NCBI GenBank assembly: GCA_004380135.1
Contig: QXCR01000098.1
Span: 1 to 64,000, forward strand
Reading direction: 5' to 3'
Origin: Stemphylium vesicarium
Taxonomy: Eukaryota > Ascomycota > Dothideomycetes > Pleosporales > Pleosporaceae
DNA: 64,000 nt
Shown: positions 42,581 to 52,840 of the stretch, piece after piece
How the letters are laid out: each line of letters begins with the position of its first letter
How positions within the stretch are numbered: position 1 is the first letter of the stretch
The notes under the pieces: generated by a model
Seen by the model: the letters and a program-made list of their open reading frames with translations, nothing else
Databases searched by the model: none
Told to the model about the DNA's origin: nothing
Translations under genes and position numbers: made by a program

Positions 42581-43186
42581 TCTTCTCCGTACCGTCGGCT
42601 TTTCATCATGATCCAGGCCGTCGGAGGACTACTTTCGACGTTCGCGAAATTTTGGTTGCTCGCCAGGGTGCGAGAGCGGGTCTCATGATTGTGATTTTTC
42701 AGCTCTCATCTGGTGGCCAGTGGTACCGGGTCGAGTGGTTTTGGGACGTCGGGGTCGGGCTGGTGGTGATGGTGAGCAGGCCGGGGGAGATCTGGCTTCA
42801 GTATGCCTGTTGCGGGACAGTTCGCGATGGGAGCCTTTACTCAACGGTTTTGTGGCCAGCCTGGTCTGCTTCCTGCTGGCTGCGGGCAGTTTGTGTGCTG
42901 ATGTTGCGGATCCTGCGAAGATCATGGCCAGAGAAGGGAGCATATGATAAGGGAGCATGTGATAAGGGCTAGAGTGAAGGGGTGGAAGCGGTACATCGCG
43001 GTCTTCGGAGAAGCGAGCTCAGCATGCCCGTGCTCAAAAAGAATATGAGAGTAGTAGCTGGGTCCGACGGTCCATCCAATGTGGGCCGCGATCGCAGTGT
43101 TTAGCGCAAAGCGTAGTATGATGAAGGAACATACCCTGTACACTGGAGCGGGGAAGACTCCGATGGCCGTTGGTCAATGTCTGGGT
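42581..43186. other. gene-free stretch
   Basis: No supported gene was found; the plus-strand open frames 42541-42972 and 42720-42947 have no family-like features. Confidence 0.45.
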
Positions 43187-43810
43187 CTATTGCTTGACTT
43201 TGGGTGTATAGGCGTAGTTTGCACCAGTGAGTGAGCCGAGCGCCGGGATAGTTATATTCCTCAGGGACGGCTTGCGGCACTGAGACTCGGGTTTCAGTGA
43301 CGTATCACTGGAAGTATCACACGCCAAGACTGACTTCCAGGAGTTCACAACTTGAATCGCCGATACTTTCTGAACAGTCGATGACAAGGATGTCCAGAAA
43401 GTCTGCAAAGATGCAAAGGCGGTTCTCGTTATTTCTGGCAAGTTTAGGCTAACAGTAGGGCTGTCGGTGAGCTACTGGGCCGAGAGCATGGTTCGCACAT
43501 TTGCGCCGGTCAGGAAAATGCGTGGGATACGTAGGCGAACATGATCATTCACAGGATTTTCAACGTGGGCGAACCAAAAGTCACTGTGGCTCTGCTCTTG
43601 AACGTCGGTCAGTGGTTGCCAGTCCATGATTAGGCCTTGCCGCTTCACTGTCGCTCAGCTCCGGGGATGGAGGCGAGTGGGCAATAGCATCCAGGATGGA
43701 TAGAAACCGTATATCTTCATGCGCATTGCAAAGACGGTAACCCGAAAGGAAAATCACGGCGAAGCCTTCGGGTGTCCGTATGTATGTTGAGCGTCTGGAC
43801 CTCAACATTT
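43187..43810 (-). pseudogene. decayed coding region of unknown family
   Basis: In one frame about 150 codons (about 43640-43187) read VKRQGLIMDWQPLTDVQEQS, then FAHVENPVNDHVRLRIPRIF. A TAG comes after RTMLSAQ, and the frame continues to YTPKVKQ. Upstream (to 43808) another frame reads TPEGFAVIFLSGYRLCNAHE. The sequence looks like a protein gene with one internal amber codon and at least one frame change. An intron could remove the stop, but no good donor/acceptor pair was found. No family was recognised. Confidence 0.33.
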
Positions 43811-45166
43811 GAGGGGTGGCATTACGTAATCTTGGTGATTGAGGCGCAACTGTCCTTATCGTGACTGCCGGGGCATAGGTTCTGTGTCTCTATACGCGCA
43901 TTGTACGAGCCTGGATTGGGAAGTCAGTGACCTAGGTAGCGAAGACCAGAGGGCCCGACATCCGTCACGGTAACCAAGTTGAAGTGGAATGCGCCGAAGA
44001 GCTTGGCGCAAGGCTTTCTGTATGTAATCTCTGGAACAGAGGGTCTTTGGTTTTCTCCTATCACGATTCTACACATCCCTCGCTAGTCGATGGGCGCCAG
44101 GGTTTTGGAAGGCCGCGAGGTGTGCGCCCTCTATCGTGACCGTGACTTGGGTTCGCACCAGGGAAGATAAGGTCGATCGCAGCCGCTGGGCTCAACGCCG
44201 ATCTGTGAAGACCCACCATTCTATAAGCGCCTTCATCTTCTAGGCGCGTTGCCGACTGGATGTTTCAACCCCGGATTGGAGGCGCCAGTGGATCGCGTAC
44301 TCGGCACAAGTTGGCACAACCCTCCACAAAGCTAGAAATCTCGTTGCTCTGGTTGAGCTCGACCGGAGCAAGCAGGTTTCAACTGTGCATCAGTGCGTCG
44401 TATGCTGAATTCAAGGGACTGGAGTGATAGTTGTGGAAGATCGAGCCTCTGATTACTGCTCAGCCGAGCGGCATTTAGTGAACCATGTTTCGATAGTCGG
44501 CTATACCCAGAGTTCTGAAGGCCGCTTTGCGCGCTGCTGCGATCTCGTCATGTCTTGGTCGCATTGAAATCCCCGTTGCTGCGCATCACGTGGTAGTACT
44601 AATTGGATTTTCCTTGCAATCGCTGAAGCCGTGCGTGTCTGCGCAGTCCAAGAACAACGATAAGGTACTGTAAACCGTCTTAGGCGAGATGTTCGAAAAA
44701 ACGTCGTTGGGAGATCCCAGGCGCAAGTGGCAGGGCAACGGCGGCTCATATAGACGAGCAATTGGCCACCTTTCTCTTCGGTCCACCCTCCCGGCATCGG
44801 GTCTCTTTCAGACCTAGGCAAATCATCAAAGGAGAGATATCAGCCTGAGGGTCTTTACTCTAGTGAAGTTTGGTAGTTGTGGAGAGAAATGTTCAAGATT
44901 CACGTTGCCTTTCTAATCAAGTATGGTTCGTTGGTCGTTGCTTTCCAAGAGTTTGGATCTAGGAGTGTAGGGAGCCAAGGGAACAGCGAGTTGAAATTAC
45001 AGGAAGTGACGCACACTGCCCAGAGAAGGTAGGAAAGACGCATCCCGTGCGCCAGTGTCGAGAGCAGTATATGAATTGTAGTGCGCCTCTAATAATCGCT
45101 CACCTCTCTCCCACACCCCATTACTAATTGAACAATCAGCTCACAAACATCAGCATTGTTGTCGCC
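43811..45166. other. long stretch upstream of the HapX-like gene
   Basis: No convincing gene was found. A minus-strand frame at 44586-44786 (PNDVFSNISPKTVYSTLSLF) reads like protein but is short and isolated. GATAAG elements occur at 44164-44169 (agataagg) and 44657-44662, but no ATCWGATAA site lies in this promoter side. Confidence 0.4.
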
Positions 45167-47402
45167 ATGGCTCACAATGAATTCGGCCTAGGGATTTGGG
45201 ACTTTGAAGACATACCGCAAGAACCCGAAGAGGCAATGGAGTCTCCAAGTTGGTGTTCGTCCAAAATGACAGAAGCAGCACAAGCATTAATAGCAGCACA
45301 AGCAATAGAGGCAGCACAGGCAACAGAGGAAGCACAAGCAACAGCGCTCCCAAAGCCGTTCAGCCCAACGTATTTACACGGGTTGGCAGCTGCAAGAAGG
45401 CGTGATTCGGGATACGGTAGTATGCAGGACAGGCCCCGAAGCTCGATGCATGTCGGTGTGGATATGGGCATGGGTTATGGTTATGGAGGAGCGAGGATGG
45501 GCTCCGGTTAGTTCTGCCGCCCCCGCTCCGAGCTCGGCGTTGCTCGGGAAAAAGGCACAGCTGATGGTTCGATCAGATAACGCAGCATTTCCATCTGATA
45601 ACAGACACCCGCACTATTCGCACCCGCCGCTGGCACTCTTCAACATGCCCCCCAACGACGCTGACGGAATCCATGGTGCCGCTTCCCCCGCTACTTATGA
45701 CGGAAGTGCAGCTGCATCGTGTGTAAGCTCACCGGGCGCAGCTTCTGCTTCGTCTTTCAGCAACGAGACAGGCCGTGTTCGATACAACGGACGACGTGAG
45801 TATAGCACCCATTGTTTTTCCTGCATGTACCCACGGTTCGCCGCGGCTGTCGGCTGCCAGGTGCCAGATGGCGTGCATCGTGGGCTGCACCGTGGGCTGC
45901 ACCGTGGCACGCATCATGGAAGGCCTCATGGCACGCAATAGTCTCACTGACACGCCTTAGAACTCGTCCCGGGTCTCCCCGCTCCCGCGCACCAAACCGC
46001 CACCACGCTGTCTCCTGCCACAAGCAATGCCGGCCCTCTCCAACCTGGTGGGGGCCCTCTCTCCAAACTTCATGTAGTTCCACCGCGCCCGAAGCCTGGC
46101 CGCAAGCCTGCCACCGAGGAGCCCGAATCCAAGCGCAAGGCACAGAACCGTCTTTCGCAGCGCAACTTTCGCCAGCGGAAACAAAAGACGGTCGAGGAGC
46201 TGCAGGAAAAGCTGGCACAGCGCGATTGCGAAATCAAGAATCTCGCAGTCGAAAGGGCGCGCGAACTCGCGCGCGAACGCGAATTGACGGGACAGAAGAT
46301 CAGAGAGCTAGAATGTTCGGAACAGTATTGGAGGGACGAGTGCACTAGACTGCAGCAGAGGTTAGACGAGGTAGAATCCCGCGCAACTTCAGGCTTGAAC
46401 CACATTCAACAACGCCATGACACCCCTCTGCGCAAATCCTTCGACGACCCTCTCGATGCCAGCCTTCCCCTGCAAACTTCGCCTGATATGGACATGGGCT
46501 GCGACCGATGCACAAAGGACCACTGTGCCTGTTTCGCTGAGATGACCAACGACGCAGCCTACGAGGGCGATGCTATGACCGGCATCCTCCGCGGGGGGCA
46601 TGCAGAGTCTGATGACGAAAAGCCAATTGATCCCGCCGAACTGGAAACCGACTTCACTGCTGCCTTCCGCAAGCCCAACTCCACGGAATTCTCGTCCACC
46701 GAAGACAAGCCCGACTGCGGGTTTTGTGCAGGTGAGCCAGACATCTGCCTATGCAAAGGCGGGAGCGATCAGCTTGGAAACGATTCAACATCATTAGCCC
46801 GCACCGCCATGGGCCTATCCTCAGAGAAGAAACCCAACATGGCCATGACCGGACCAGGTTCCTGTGCCGATTGTCAAGCCAACCCCCAACAGCGCGCCTG
46901 GTGCCAGAGGGTCGCACAACTCCGTAGCGAAGCGACACCCCCAAACTCGCGACGCAACTCGAGCAAGAGCACTACATTAGAGACTATGGAACCCAAGGCA
47001 TCTACCAGCATCGACATGAGTAATTCCACACCGTCCCCGGCTGTCAGGGGAAGAACAGTTGGCTGCAGCGAAGCTTTCAAGCTGCTTGATGGTCGCGTCG
47101 ACACGGAAATGGATTGGCGCCAGCTGAAGCCCGTTCCCCAGACGTTTGCGCAGCAGGACGCCCGAAAAGACACATTCACCATGGAGCCCGGCATGTACAG
47201 CGCAATGGAACTGGACGCTAGCAGCATCCTCACCACTTTACAACATGCGCAGCGTCCCCTACGGCCGCGCGAGACTGACGGCACACATGCACGCTTGATC
47301 CAAGAGGCAGAGGAGAGGCGAAGGGCTTCATTCTCACCCATGATCAAGCCCAACCACCATGGTATGCTCGAGGCTGTCACACAGTACAGCACCATCAACT
47401 AG
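45167..47402 (+). CDS. hapX: HapX-like bZIP regulator with Hap4-type CCAAT-complex-binding motif
   Basis: The gene starts at 45167 (gccATGg context). The N-terminal exon has Ala/Gln-rich repeats (AAQAIEAAQATEEAQ). A first intron lies somewhere in 45450-45590; its borders are not settled. The second intron is 45796-45960 (gtgagt ... cttag) and contains a 12-bp tandem repeat (unit CGTGGGCTGCAC, 45879-45902). Exon 3 holds the Hap4-type motif VVPPRPKPGRKP (46074-46109), which contacts the CCAAT-binding complex. Next come the basic region KRKAQNRLSQRNFRQRK and a leucine-zipper/coiled coil to about residue LDEVES. Cys-rich blocks CDRCTKDHCACF, CGFCAGEPDICLC and CADCQANPQQRAWC follow, the iron-sensing hallmark of HapX. 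HapX represses iron-using genes in iron lack. Odd points: the basic region has RLSQRNF where HapX usually has RAAQRAF, and the Hap4 motif lies far from the N-terminus. A HapX paralog is possible. Confidence 0.75.
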
Positions 47403-48385
47403 CATGATGCCTCCTTTGTCCTCATGATACCCGCTAGACTTTCCTTTGGCATACATTTGCCTCATGTCCTCGGCGTTGGTCGTCGTCACCATCCTACGCA
47501 TTACCCTCGTGTAGAACCGTCCGTGCTCGGTCAGTGGCGAGGGTAGCGGAGTTGTTGGAAAATACTTTACGCATCACAGCAGGGTGGATATTGTCTTTGC
47601 CTTTTTTTCTCCTTTTCTCATCGCTTTGATACTTTTTTCTTTGCTGCTACATATTTTGACCCGAAACCTGCCGTGGTCGTTGAAACTATATTAGTAATGA
47701 TCAATGGAAAACGAATCCGTCCCGCGCTATGTGCCGCGTTGATACCATCCCTTCTTACCAACTTACTAACCTTTTTCGTCTGCTGCTCGTCTGACCAACG
47801 CGTTCAATGTCGCAGTGTGCGGTGATCGCTCCCCATCGTCAGACCACTTTTCCCCGTGTGCCCAGAAATTCACACACTCGGATCCCTAAGATCAGACCAT
47901 GACGCCTCTCAGCCACTGACTATCCAATCTTTTACGCGTACACCGCCCGTTCCGCCGTCTAGATCAGTGGCAGGAGATTGTTCGGGCTTGTCCGCGCCTT
48001 GTGAGTGGTTGGACGGCGCAGTCCGAGGTCGGATCTTATCTGATGATCTGATAAGATCCTCCGAGCTAAGCTGCAAGGGGGATGGGTGGCTTGGCGAGCG
48101 GGATAAGTGTTGACGCGCTGTTTTTACGTGACGTGAGTCGAGACTTGAGCGAATTAATAAGTTAGCAGTATGAACGCGTAGGATGTTGGAGTTTGGGCTG
48201 GAAAGCAATGAATTGGTAAGGTTAGAGTGTGTGAGGTTGAGTAGGATAGGTAGACATGCCTCGCCTCAAGGGTAGTCACATGCGCAATCAATCGCTACCG
48301 CGGCATCAATCCCATCATGCAACTTTCACACGCCATCGCAGAAAATGCCCGCCCATGTCGCTTCCGACGTGATCATAGCTAGTCA
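47403..48385. other. convergent intergenic stretch
   Basis: It separates the 3' ends of the HapX-like gene (plus) and a small gene (minus). T-rich tracts at 47603-47645 may belong to the HapX-like 3' UTR. A GATA palindrome lies at 48031-48059 (see separate entry). Confidence 0.5.
48031..48059. promoter_or_regulatory. inverted pair of ATCWGATAA iron-GATA sites
   Basis: GGATCTTATC (48031-48040) and GATAAGATCC (48050-48059) are a perfect 10-bp inverted repeat around a 9-bp centre. Inside are TTATCTGAT (48036-48044, the complement of ATCAGATAA) and ATCTGATAA (48046-48054). Both match ATCWGATAA, the high-affinity site of SreA/SRE/Urbs1-type iron-responsive GATA repressors. The position, 630 bp past the HapX-like stop codon, is not a normal promoter position for either flanking gene. 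Confidence 0.6.
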
Positions 48386-48751
48386 TCACTTCTTCGTCCC
48401 ATTAACAATAACATCAGTCCCCTGCCCCGCTCCCTGTCCCGTATACATACCCGGTCCCGCTCTTACCGCAACCTAGATCGCGACGAGTCAGCTCAACCAT
48501 CTCACTTCTCATACCAAAAAGAAAAGAAAAGAATGCTAGGAAACGAATGCAAAGAAAAGTCGGGGAGGGTTCTTTACCTGCACATCAACACCCCACCGCT
48601 GTGCATTCGCCAACGCGACATTCGCCGCTTCTTGCTCTAGACTCGCTGCTGCGGCTGCGAGTTTGGTTCCTGCTGCGGAGAGGGTGAGCCCGAGGGTGGA
48701 GAGGTCGGCGGCGAGCTTGAGGAGGGTGTCGGGGGTTGAGGTTGATGACAT
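48386..48751 (-). CDS. small hypothetical alanine-rich protein
   Basis: Two exons (48751-48578 and 48472-48386) flank a 105-bp intron (gtaaag ... atctag), giving 86 residues. The N-terminal half is an Ala/Leu-rich amphipathic helix (LLKLAADLSTLGLTLSAAGT), followed by QRWGVDVQ. The second exon encodes a Gly-rich tail (RAGPGMYTGQGAGQGTDVIV) ending GTKK. No signal peptide is present. The clean splice and the sensible tail support a real gene. No family was recognised. Confidence 0.6.
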
Positions 48752-49209
48752 TTTGGATTCGTGAAAGCTAGATCTGGGTCTAGACTGCTTAGGCGGCTGG
48801 TGATATGTGTGCTGTGTGATGCTGTCTTTAGGTTTGCTGCAAGTGTGAGCGTGGATTTGTTGATGCGAGGTAGTGTGATGAGTGTATTATGTATGTTCTG
48901 CGCGGTGAAGCGGGGATGCTGTTTGCATGGCTGGCAGTCCGTCGACTTCTCTTGAAAGTTTTTGTGCATTCCATGAAAGCAGCGAAAACAGCTCGAGCAA
49001 CACTGTTGAAACAGGACAAACAGCTCATCCACAGCTTTGCTCGAGAGTAGTCAAAGTTCGAGGGGATCACACTAGTCAAGTCGGACTCGTTGTCACCACA
49101 TACATCATCGATGACAGAGGTGCTGTGAAGAGCAGTCGAATTTGCAGCATGCAAACTTGTACATCTCAAATTAAACTGACCACGCTTTCTGAAACTGCTA
49201 CATTGTCGA
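48752..49209. other. intergenic stretch
   Basis: This is the promoter side of the small alanine-rich gene and the 3' side of the next minus-strand gene. Nothing specific was recognised. Confidence 0.45.
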
Positions 49210-49794
49210 TTAAGCTCGGCGCGCAAGTCTCGGATCTGCCTTGAGAAGCGCAATCATACCCTGTCTCCTGCGTTCCTTCGCACTCATCGGGATGACTTTT
49301 TTCTCTTCCTTTCCCGTTCCCTCTAGCCTATCCTCCATCTTTGCTCCCTTCTCCTGCTGAACAATCCCGTCCCCTACCCTCCCTTCCCCTATTCTCCCAT
49401 CCACATCAACGTCCTCCCCACTACCCCTACCTCGTCTCCCAACATCCCTCATAAACACCCCTTCACCCACCAACTCTTCTTCCTCCGCTTTATCCCTGAT
49501 TTCCAGCTCCTTCGCTTCCTTTTCCAGTCTCATCCTCGTTTCTCTAAGGATGTCCCTCTTTCTTTCTTCCAGTGCGGCTTCACGTCGCGAGAGCGCGTCG
49601 TGCGTCATCTTGCACTTTGCCAGCTCGGTTTCGATGAAGTAGAATTCTGTGTCTAGGGAGTTTTGGCGGGGTGGAGGGGATGGTATGGGTGTGTTAGGGA
49701 GAGAGACTGGTAGGAGGAGGATGGGTGATGGGAGGGTGTCTGTGGTGGGCTGTGGTGGTGAAGTGCTGTGGGGACTTCCTTCGGGGAATGCCAT
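49210..49794 (-). CDS. hypothetical coiled-coil protein
   Basis: An open frame of 194 residues from 49794 (MAFPEGSPHSTSPP). The N-terminal 50 residues are Pro/Ser-rich. A charged coiled coil follows (AALEERKRDILRETRMRLEK). The C-terminal part is Gly/Asp-rich and ends with SAKERRRQGMIALLKADPRL. No signal peptide or catalytic motif was seen. An additional upstream exon beginning MSKPAKCLPHPILLRSLASA (near 49900) would need a very short intron, so the simple start is preferred. The family was not recognised. Confidence 0.5.
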   Translation of the reverse strand: MAFPEGSPHSTSPPQPTTDTLPSPILLLPVSLPNTPIPSPPPRQNSLDTEFYFIETELAKCKMTHDALSRREAALEERKRDILRETRMRLEKEAKELEIRDKAEEEELVGEGVFMRDVGRRGRGSGEDVDVDGRIGEGRVGDGIVQQEKGAKMEDRLEGTGKEEKKVIPMSAKERRRQGMIALLKADPRLARRA

Positions 49795-50269
49795 GGCTTT
49801 GGGGATTTGGGGGGGATGTTGGTGCAAGATTTACGGCTCCTTCTTCGGCCGAGGCTAGGCTGCGCAGGAGTATGGGATGGGGGAGGCATTTTGCGGGTTT
49901 TGACATTGCTGCGGTTGTCTGAGCAGTGGAGCAGGTGTTTGTGAGATGCGATGGCGATGTGAGTTGTCTTCGCGGTGATAGCAACACAATCTTGTTGAAG
50001 TAGGCGTTGCGTTCGTCTCCAAACGTCGGAGTATGCTCGCAGACGGTTAGTCTGTGAAGTGTTTGTTCCTGGAGATGAAGATGACTGTGCATTGCTAGAA
50101 CAAACAATAATTTGTACATGTCAAGAAAGTAGGGATCCCCCGAACCATGGTTGAGGCTAGGCTACGATGTCAATAGCGGTTTTCTCTTCACAAAATCGGA
50201 AGGCTCATTTGCTGTGAATTTCTTGTATTTTTTACCATTGTTTGCCTAACGACATGTCGCCCATGTTTC
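49795..50269. other. intergenic stretch
   Basis: This is the promoter side of the coiled-coil gene and the 3' flank of the dioxygenase gene. No other feature was recognised. Confidence 0.4.
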
Positions 50270-51481
50270 TCACGCCCTGGAATCTTCTCTCATCTGCCGC
50301 AGCTGTCCCAAAACATCCTCTTTCGAGGCTTGGCCCTGCAGACACTTCACCAAAATATCTTGCTCGCCATCTGGAGCCATCCCAGCGTTCTCGGGTACCC
50401 TTCTGTCAAGGTTCGTTGGAAACGGGTAGCCCTCTGCGACAACGCTAACAAACGCCTTGACTTCGTCGCTCAACCCATCCTTCTTGTACATCGCAGACAG
50501 CGCTTCCCAAGTCCTTTCAACAAGCGGATAAGTATCGATAGACTCCATCGGCTTTCCGAACCCCGAAGAAATCTGCAACAAATTCGCCGAGCGCATAATG
50601 TCTGCGGAGTCGTTCTGACCCGCCGCATGGAAGAGCGCAGGGTTGAAAAACAGCCCGTCACCTTTCTCCAGTGGCACGGAAACAAACTTCTCCAAGAAGT
50701 AGTTCTGGAACTCCGGGATGCGGTACGCCATGTACCCTTCTTCGAACTTTTGGCTGAATGGCAACAGCCGCGTCGGGCCGCTCTCGACCGGCATATCCGA
50801 GTGCGCGACTGCGCCCTGCAATGTAAGAAATTGCGACGCTACTTGCATTGCTTTCGGAAACTTGGCGCACGACTCGTTGTCTTGGAATCCGATGTGGTAG
50901 TCTCGGTGCGAGATCTGCGGTTTGGCACCCGGTTTCACAATGTTGACTTGGGCAGTCAGACGATGATGCGGACCCAACCATGCCTCTGAGATCAGAGGTA
51001 GCCATGGGTTGGAGTAGTACTCTACAAAAGAGTCTGCATCCTGCAGACAGTGCTTGGACAGAGAATTCCAGATGCGGTCGTTTGCGCCGGCTCCCGCAAA
51101 GTGGTCGCCCCGTTTCCCGGATACTGTCTTCTCTTCCGCGATGATGTTTGCGTAGACGTCGTTTACTCTGTCGATCAAAGACATGTCTTTGCAGAGGTTC
51201 TTGGTCGCGAAGACGCCGGGTCCGGAGAGGAGGATGTGGTACCATTCATCTTGTAGCGCGGAGAGTCGCTCCGCGCTCAGAGAAGAGTAGTCTGGGAGGT
51301 CGTAGATGGGGATATTCGATTCAATAGAGCTTGCGAGGGGGTATTGTAAAGATGAAGACTCCGTCGTGAGCTTTTTGAAGTCTTCCAATGACGGTGGCTT
51401 GTTGACGGAGTACAGCCGAGGTTGAACAGATGATTGGCCATGGCCGTTTGTGTGCCTGTTGGTCTGAGAATTTCCATTCAT
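50270..51481 (-). CDS. phytanoyl-CoA dioxygenase (PhyH) family protein
   Basis: A single-exon gene for 403 residues with the PhyH-type double-stranded beta-helix fold, an Fe(II)/2-oxoglutarate dioxygenase. The iron ligands are His192 and Asp194 in SHRDYH and His285 in NPALFHAAGQ. Arg297 (DIMRSAN) is placed to bind 2-oxoglutarate. No peroxisomal targeting signal is evident at the C-terminus (EDSRA), and there is no signal peptide. Fungal members of this size act in varied small-molecule hydroxylations rather than strictly on phytanoyl-CoA. The gene stands alone with no obvious cluster partner. Confidence 0.88.
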   Translation of the reverse strand: MNGNSQTNRHTNGHGQSSVQPRLYSVNKPPSLEDFKKLTTESSSLQYPLASSIESNIPIYDLPDYSSLSAERLSALQDEWYHILLSGPGVFATKNLCKDMSLIDRVNDVYANIIAEEKTVSGKRGDHFAGAGANDRIWNSLSKHCLQDADSFVEYYSNPWLPLISEAWLGPHHRLTAQVNIVKPGAKPQISHRDYHIGFQDNESCAKFPKAMQVASQFLTLQGAVAHSDMPVESGPTRLLPFSQKFEEGYMAYRIPEFQNYFLEKFVSVPLEKGDGLFFNPALFHAAGQNDSADIMRSANLLQISSGFGKPMESIDTYPLVERTWEALSAMYKKDGLSDEVKAFVSVVAEGYPFPTNLDRRVPENAGMAPDGEQDILVKCLQGQASKEDVLGQLRQMREDSRA

Positions 51482-52840
51482 TGTAGGGGTTGGTAATTAT
51501 TTTTCGCTGATTATTAGATTATGGTCGTCTTCAAGATGCTTGTTATATGTGTCGATGTTCGCATGCTGTTATTCGGGGATGTTCGAACGGCAATTCCGAC
51601 CGCCGGCGGGCCAAATTTCCGTATTGGGAAGCGGAGAGAACGTCCCCCACTTGCCCTGCATTCCCGGCTACATGCAAACCCTCACAAGATCCCGCAAAGC
51701 ATCATCCCATCACCATAACCATTCTAGTCGCGGCATTCGCCCATTATTTCGCTAATGATTTGCGCAGCGTGCTGGACACGCAAAACTTGCACTCCGAAAA
51801 AAATCGCGACGAGCTCGTGTGGGCGTCCGGACTTGGTACACAACGAGAGACTTCTCATGCTGCGAAAGCACCGATTGGCTTCATCGATGACTTGAACCAG
51901 TGCCAATTAATTCACCGAGAGATGCCGACTGTGGGAAAATCGCCCTTGTTATCCGCATTATTCGATCGTTTCTCGGCTTCTCAGAGTCTGTCCGCCTATG
52001 TGTAGCTGCCTTGCGGCCGACAACATGCTTCATCTGAGACACCTAGAAGCCGCCTACATTACGCTAGTCTTGTCAAACGTCCAGTCGCCGAGCATGCCTT
52101 TCGGACGCCCATACCCGCCTTTGCGCGGAAGATCCGGTCTAAGCTACTTGGTGGTCTTTGGCGCATGACTGCGGGAGCCTAGAACTATCGCCGCGAAAAC
52201 GTTGTTTTGGATGAGTACGACAAACAAGATCGCACGGCACTTTGCAGTGACGCACTTATGGGTCTATAATACGAGCGTGGAGGCGAGATTGGTCTACCCT
52301 CAGCTGACTTATGTCCCCGGCGCATACGCATTTGCTCGACTATTCGTCTTCTTTACTCCTGCATCGTCCGCTGCTGCCCTTGACACATCATACTCTACTA
52401 TGTCTGCATTCGCATCACTCTTCTGTACACCCATTTACTCCTCACCCTTGTTCACGACATCGGATGCAAAGCATCGAGTCCACTTTCTTCATCTTTTTCT
52501 TTTTTTTCGTAATATTGCCTTCTATCTTCTATATTCAACAAGACTAAGCTCTGCACAACATCATGAGCACTCGAATAGCTCAACGTTCGAGCAGTACTAC
52601 TTACATTGTTACTCTTAGCATTGTATACCCACAGCAATGGCTGCTACATACTTTGACAACATCAAGTTCGCATCCCATTGTAATGCCGTGTCACATCGCT
52701 ACACAATGACTCTTGTGAGCTGTTGTGAGCAGCTCAGGTCTTATATATATACTTGGCGTATGCATTGACAACTACAGTCTATTTCAAATTACGAAGAGTT
52801 ATAGCCCCATCAGAATCGAATTCCAGGCCACCCCGCTGGT
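51482..52840. other. 1.36-kb gene-free stretch
   Basis: Plus-strand open frames of 152 codons (51547-52005) and 138 codons (52202-52618) exist but lack family features and splice support. The second overlaps a pyrimidine-rich tract (about 52480-52510). Confidence 0.45.

Noticed and set aside
45757..46218. 153-codon minus-strand ORF over the HapX-like gene
   Set aside because: Its His/Ala repeats derive from the intron tandem repeat and the reverse of bZIP coding DNA; shadow.
51547..52618. Two plus-strand ORFs of 152 and 138 codons as genes
   Set aside because: Low-complexity and Ser/Thr-rich, no domain, no plausible promoter or splice continuation.
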